64,000 bases of DNA from Bacteroidota bacterium (lineage in GTDB: Bacteria; Bacteroidota; Bacteroidia; Bacteroidales; WCHB1-69), in the NCBI GenBank assembly GCA_023413895.1, contig JAEZOU010000020.1:16551-80550 (forward strand), read 5' to 3'. Below, piece after piece: positions 62,184 through 64,000 of this stretch. The position numbers and the translations under genes were made by a program. How positions within the stretch are numbered: the stretch's first letter is position 1; every line of letters starts with the position of its first letter. The notes beneath the pieces are model-generated. The model was given only the letters and a program-made list of their open reading frames with translations. It had not been told where the DNA came from and made no database searches.

Positions 62184-63923
62184 ATGAAGAAACTCTTTTT
62201 AAGTCTTGCAATTGCAATTATGATGCTCCTCCATGGAAATCTTTCCGCTTGCACCAACTTTATTGTTACCGCTGGTGCTAGCAAAGATGGTTCTTGTATG
62301 GTCACATACGCTGCCGATTCTCACACCCTTTATGGTGAACTTTATCATTGGAAGGCTGGAAATCATACTCCAGGCACAATGATGGACGTAGTTGAGTGGG
62401 ACTCTGGTAAATTATTAGGTCAAATTCCCCAAGTAGCTCACACATATAATGTGGTCGGAAATATGAATGAACACCAATTAGCAATTGCCGAAACCACATA
62501 CGGAGGCTTAGACACCCTAGCAACTCCTAACGGAATTATGGACTATGGTTCTCTCATCTACATCACTTTACAACGCGCAAAAAATGCCCGCGAAGCTATC
62601 AAATGCATCTCTGAACTTTTAGACGCTTACGGATACTGCAGTAGTGGTGAGTCATTCTCTATCGTTGACCCTAAAGAAGCTTGGATTCTTGAACTCATTG
62701 GTAAAGGTAGCGAAATGAGAAATGCTAAAGGTAAAATCGTTAAAGGGTGGTCTAAAGGTGCCGTTTGGGTAGCTCGCAGAATTCCTGATGGATATATTAG
62801 CGGCCACGCAAACCAAGCGCGTATCACCACTTTCCCATTGGCAGATGGTGTTACCTCTATTACCAATAAAAATTTAGATAAGATTTTTAATGAAAAAATT
62901 GAAACCGTATACTCTCACGATGTAATTACAATTGCCAGATTATACGGACTTTACCCTCAAAAAGCTCCTGACGCTGAATTCAGTTTCTGCGAAACTTACG
63001 CACCTATCAACTTCGGTGCTGCTCGCGGATGCGAAGCTCGCGTTTGGTCTTTCTTCAACCGTTGCAATCCTGCAGAAATGGGAAAATATGAAAGCTACGC
63101 CCGCGGTGACGATTTAAATAATAGAATGCCTCTCTGGATTAAACCCGTGAAAAAAATTAGCGAACGCGACCTTATGCTTTATATGCGCGACCACTACGAA
63201 GGCACTACAATGGATATGACAAAAGACCTCGGCGCTGGCCCTTACGCTTGCCCTTATAGATGGAGACCTATGGGTTGGTCTGTAGATGGACAAGAGTACC
63301 TTCACGAACGCGCTACCGCTACTCAACAAACAGGTTTCTCTTTCGTAGCTCAATGTAGAGGTTGGCTTCCTAACGCATTCGGTGGTATCCTTTGGTTCGG
63401 CGTGGACGATGCTGCAAGTTGCTGCTATGTTCCTATGTTCTGCGGTATTACTGAAATTCCTGAAGCTTTCAGAGAAGGAAACGGCTCAATGGTAGATTAC
63501 TCTCCAACTGCCGCTTTCTGGACATTCACAAAAGTGAGCAACTATGTTTATTCTCGCTACGCTGATATGATTAAACACGTTAACGAAAAACAAGACAAAT
63601 GGGAGTTGGGATCTATTCATAAAATTGCTGAAATGGAGAAAGATATGATTCGTACATTTGAAAGCAACCCAGAAAAAGGAATTGCTACCTTGAATAACTT
63701 CTCTGCACAACAAAGTGCTGCTGTTTGCGCAGAATGGAACCAACTATTTGAATACCTTCTTGTTAAATACCACGATGGTAATGTAAAAAAAGAAAAAGAT
63801 GGTAAATTTATTACTACCGACACGCATAAACCTCAAGCTGAATTCCCCGAACAACCTGCTTATCCTGAAAATTGGTATAGAATGATTATTAAGGATTGTG
63901 GTGATAATATCAAAAGTAAATAA
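62184..63923 (+). CDS. C69-family dipeptidase (exported)
   Basis: 579 residues. The signal peptide MKKLFLSLAIAIMMLLHGNLSA ends directly at C23, which opens the Ntn motif CTNFIVTAGASKDGS. Further C69 blocks are QVAHTYNVVGNMNEHQLAIAETTYGG, GYCSSGESFSIVDPKEAWILE, VWVARRIPDGYISGHANQARI and AARGCEARVWSFFN. Cleavage by signal peptidase I would expose the catalytic cysteine at once; however LSAC is also a lipobox, so lipidation is possible. Codon use is strongly biased, suggesting high expression. It is a distant paralogue of the 49.1 kb gene. folP begins 11 bases after its stop. Confidence 0.93.
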   Translation: MKKLFLSLAIAIMMLLHGNLSACTNFIVTAGASKDGSCMVTYAADSHTLYGELYHWKAGNHTPGTMMDVVEWDSGKLLGQIPQVAHTYNVVGNMNEHQLAIAETTYGGLDTLATPNGIMDYGSLIYITLQRAKNAREAIKCISELLDAYGYCSSGESFSIVDPKEAWILELIGKGSEMRNAKGKIVKGWSKGAVWVARRIPDGYISGHANQARITTFPLADGVTSITNKNLDKIFNEKIETVYSHDVITIARLYGLYPQKAPDAEFSFCETYAPINFGAARGCEARVWSFFNRCNPAEMGKYESYARGDDLNNRMPLWIKPVKKISERDLMLYMRDHYEGTTMDMTKDLGAGPYACPYRWRPMGWSVDGQEYLHERATATQQTGFSFVAQCRGWLPNAFGGILWFGVDDAASCCYVPMFCGITEIPEAFREGNGSMVDYSPTAAFWTFTKVSNYVYSRYADMIKHVNEKQDKWELGSIHKIAEMEKDMIRTFESNPEKGIATLNNFSAQQSAAVCAEWNQLFEYLLVKYHDGNVKKEKDGKFITTDTHKPQAEFPEQPAYPENWYRMIIKDCGDNIKSK

Positions 63924-63934
63924 ACCATAAAACA

Positions 63935-64000
63935 ATGACGCTCAATATAAAAGGCGAACTAATATCTCTCAAGACACCCATTGTGATGGGTGTCTTGAAT
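63935..64000 (+). CDS. folP: Dihydropteroate synthase, 5' fragment
   Basis: Only the first 22 codons are in the window; the gene continues beyond the edge. The peptide MTLNIKGELISLKTPIVMGV, followed by LN, matches the start of DHPS, whose first conserved block reads (I/V)MGVLNVTPDSF. DHPS joins p-aminobenzoate to the pterin diphosphate in folate synthesis. It begins 11 bases after the C69 dipeptidase and has no promoter of its own in view. The identification rests on a short motif. Confidence 0.7.
   Translation, partial: MTLNIKGELISLKTPIVMGVLN
63971..63996. repeat. Perfect 11-bp inverted repeat inside the start of folP
   Basis: AAGACACCCAT (63971-63981) and ATGGGTGTCTT (63986-63996) around loop TGTG. 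It lies in codons 13-21 of the predicted folP frame and could fold in the mRNA. Confidence 0.6.

Overview
This window is chromosomal DNA from a low-GC member of the Bacteroidetes, most likely order Bacteroidales. The evidence is: promoters of the TTTG-N19/20-TAnnTTTG type upstream of many genes; two secreted proteins with type IX secretion (T9SS) C-terminal sorting domains; DUF5686, TonB/carboxypeptidase-regulatory and C10/C69 peptidase families; and few Shine-Dalgarno sites. Tryptophanase, an arginine-deiminase-like enzyme and several secreted peptidases suggest a proteolytic, amino-acid-using lifestyle (inference). About 54 protein genes and one tRNA-Lys are supported. No rRNA, CRISPR array, prophage or insertion sequence was found.

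Layout. 0-2.6 kb: rfbC and a HAD phosphatase facing a nifU-like/ychF pair. 2.7-10 kb: MORN lipoprotein, tryptophanase, a DUF5686 outer-membrane protein, a secreted C10 protease and lpxH. 10-18 kb: tRNA-Lys, two overlapping tiny ORFs, folE, a metallo-beta-lactamase-fold hydrolase, a 16-repeat MORN protein, 5-formyl-THF cyclo-ligase, and the rluB-wlbA-thyA run with wlbB upstream. 17.7-24 kb: manC, arginine deiminase, rpsA, uspA. 23.8-30 kb: parE, a tandem TldD/PmbA-like secreted protein, elbB, aroK. 30-40 kb: a vWA/barrel protein, an acyltransferase, a lipoprotein-type aldo/keto reductase, a T9SS phosphodiesterase, and ispB-like/mrdA/rodA. 40-47 kb: small heat-shock protein, a TonB receptor with a His/Cys-rich HMA protein, an MBOAT/AlgJ-like O-acetylation pair, and a steroid-reductase-fold protein. 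47-55 kb: sppA, a C69 dipeptidase, radical SAM protein, sufS, mscL and an MltD-like enzyme. 54.7-61.7 kb: a six-gene minus-strand operon (methyltransferase, GT2, GT39-TPR, oppB-like, rlmN, LplT-like MFS). 62-64 kb: a second C69 dipeptidase and the first codons of folP.

How the parts fit. Envelope themes dominate: deoxysugar and GlcNAc3NAcA/mannose nucleotide-sugar synthesis (rfbC, wlbA, wlbB, manC), lipid A (lpxH), elongasome peptidoglycan synthesis (mrdA, rodA, polyprenyl synthase), polyprenyl-phosphate-dependent glycosylation (GT2 and GT39), and polysaccharide O-acetylation. Folate and thymidylate genes (folE, cyclo-ligase, thyA, folP) are scattered among them.

Most notable signals: (1) a textbook sigma-54 (-24/-12) promoter in front of hsp20, with two identical 13-bp direct repeats exactly 42 bp apart upstream of it; (2) an 1102-residue exported protein carrying two complete TldD/PmbA-like modules in tandem, the first with the zinc motif erased; (3) a TonB receptor gene followed by an exported HMA protein with a tail of HKC repeats; (4) an aldo/keto reductase-ferredoxin fusion bearing a lipoprotein signal; (5) a GC-rich, gene-free island at about 61.77-62.0 kb that looks like a dispersed repeat relic.
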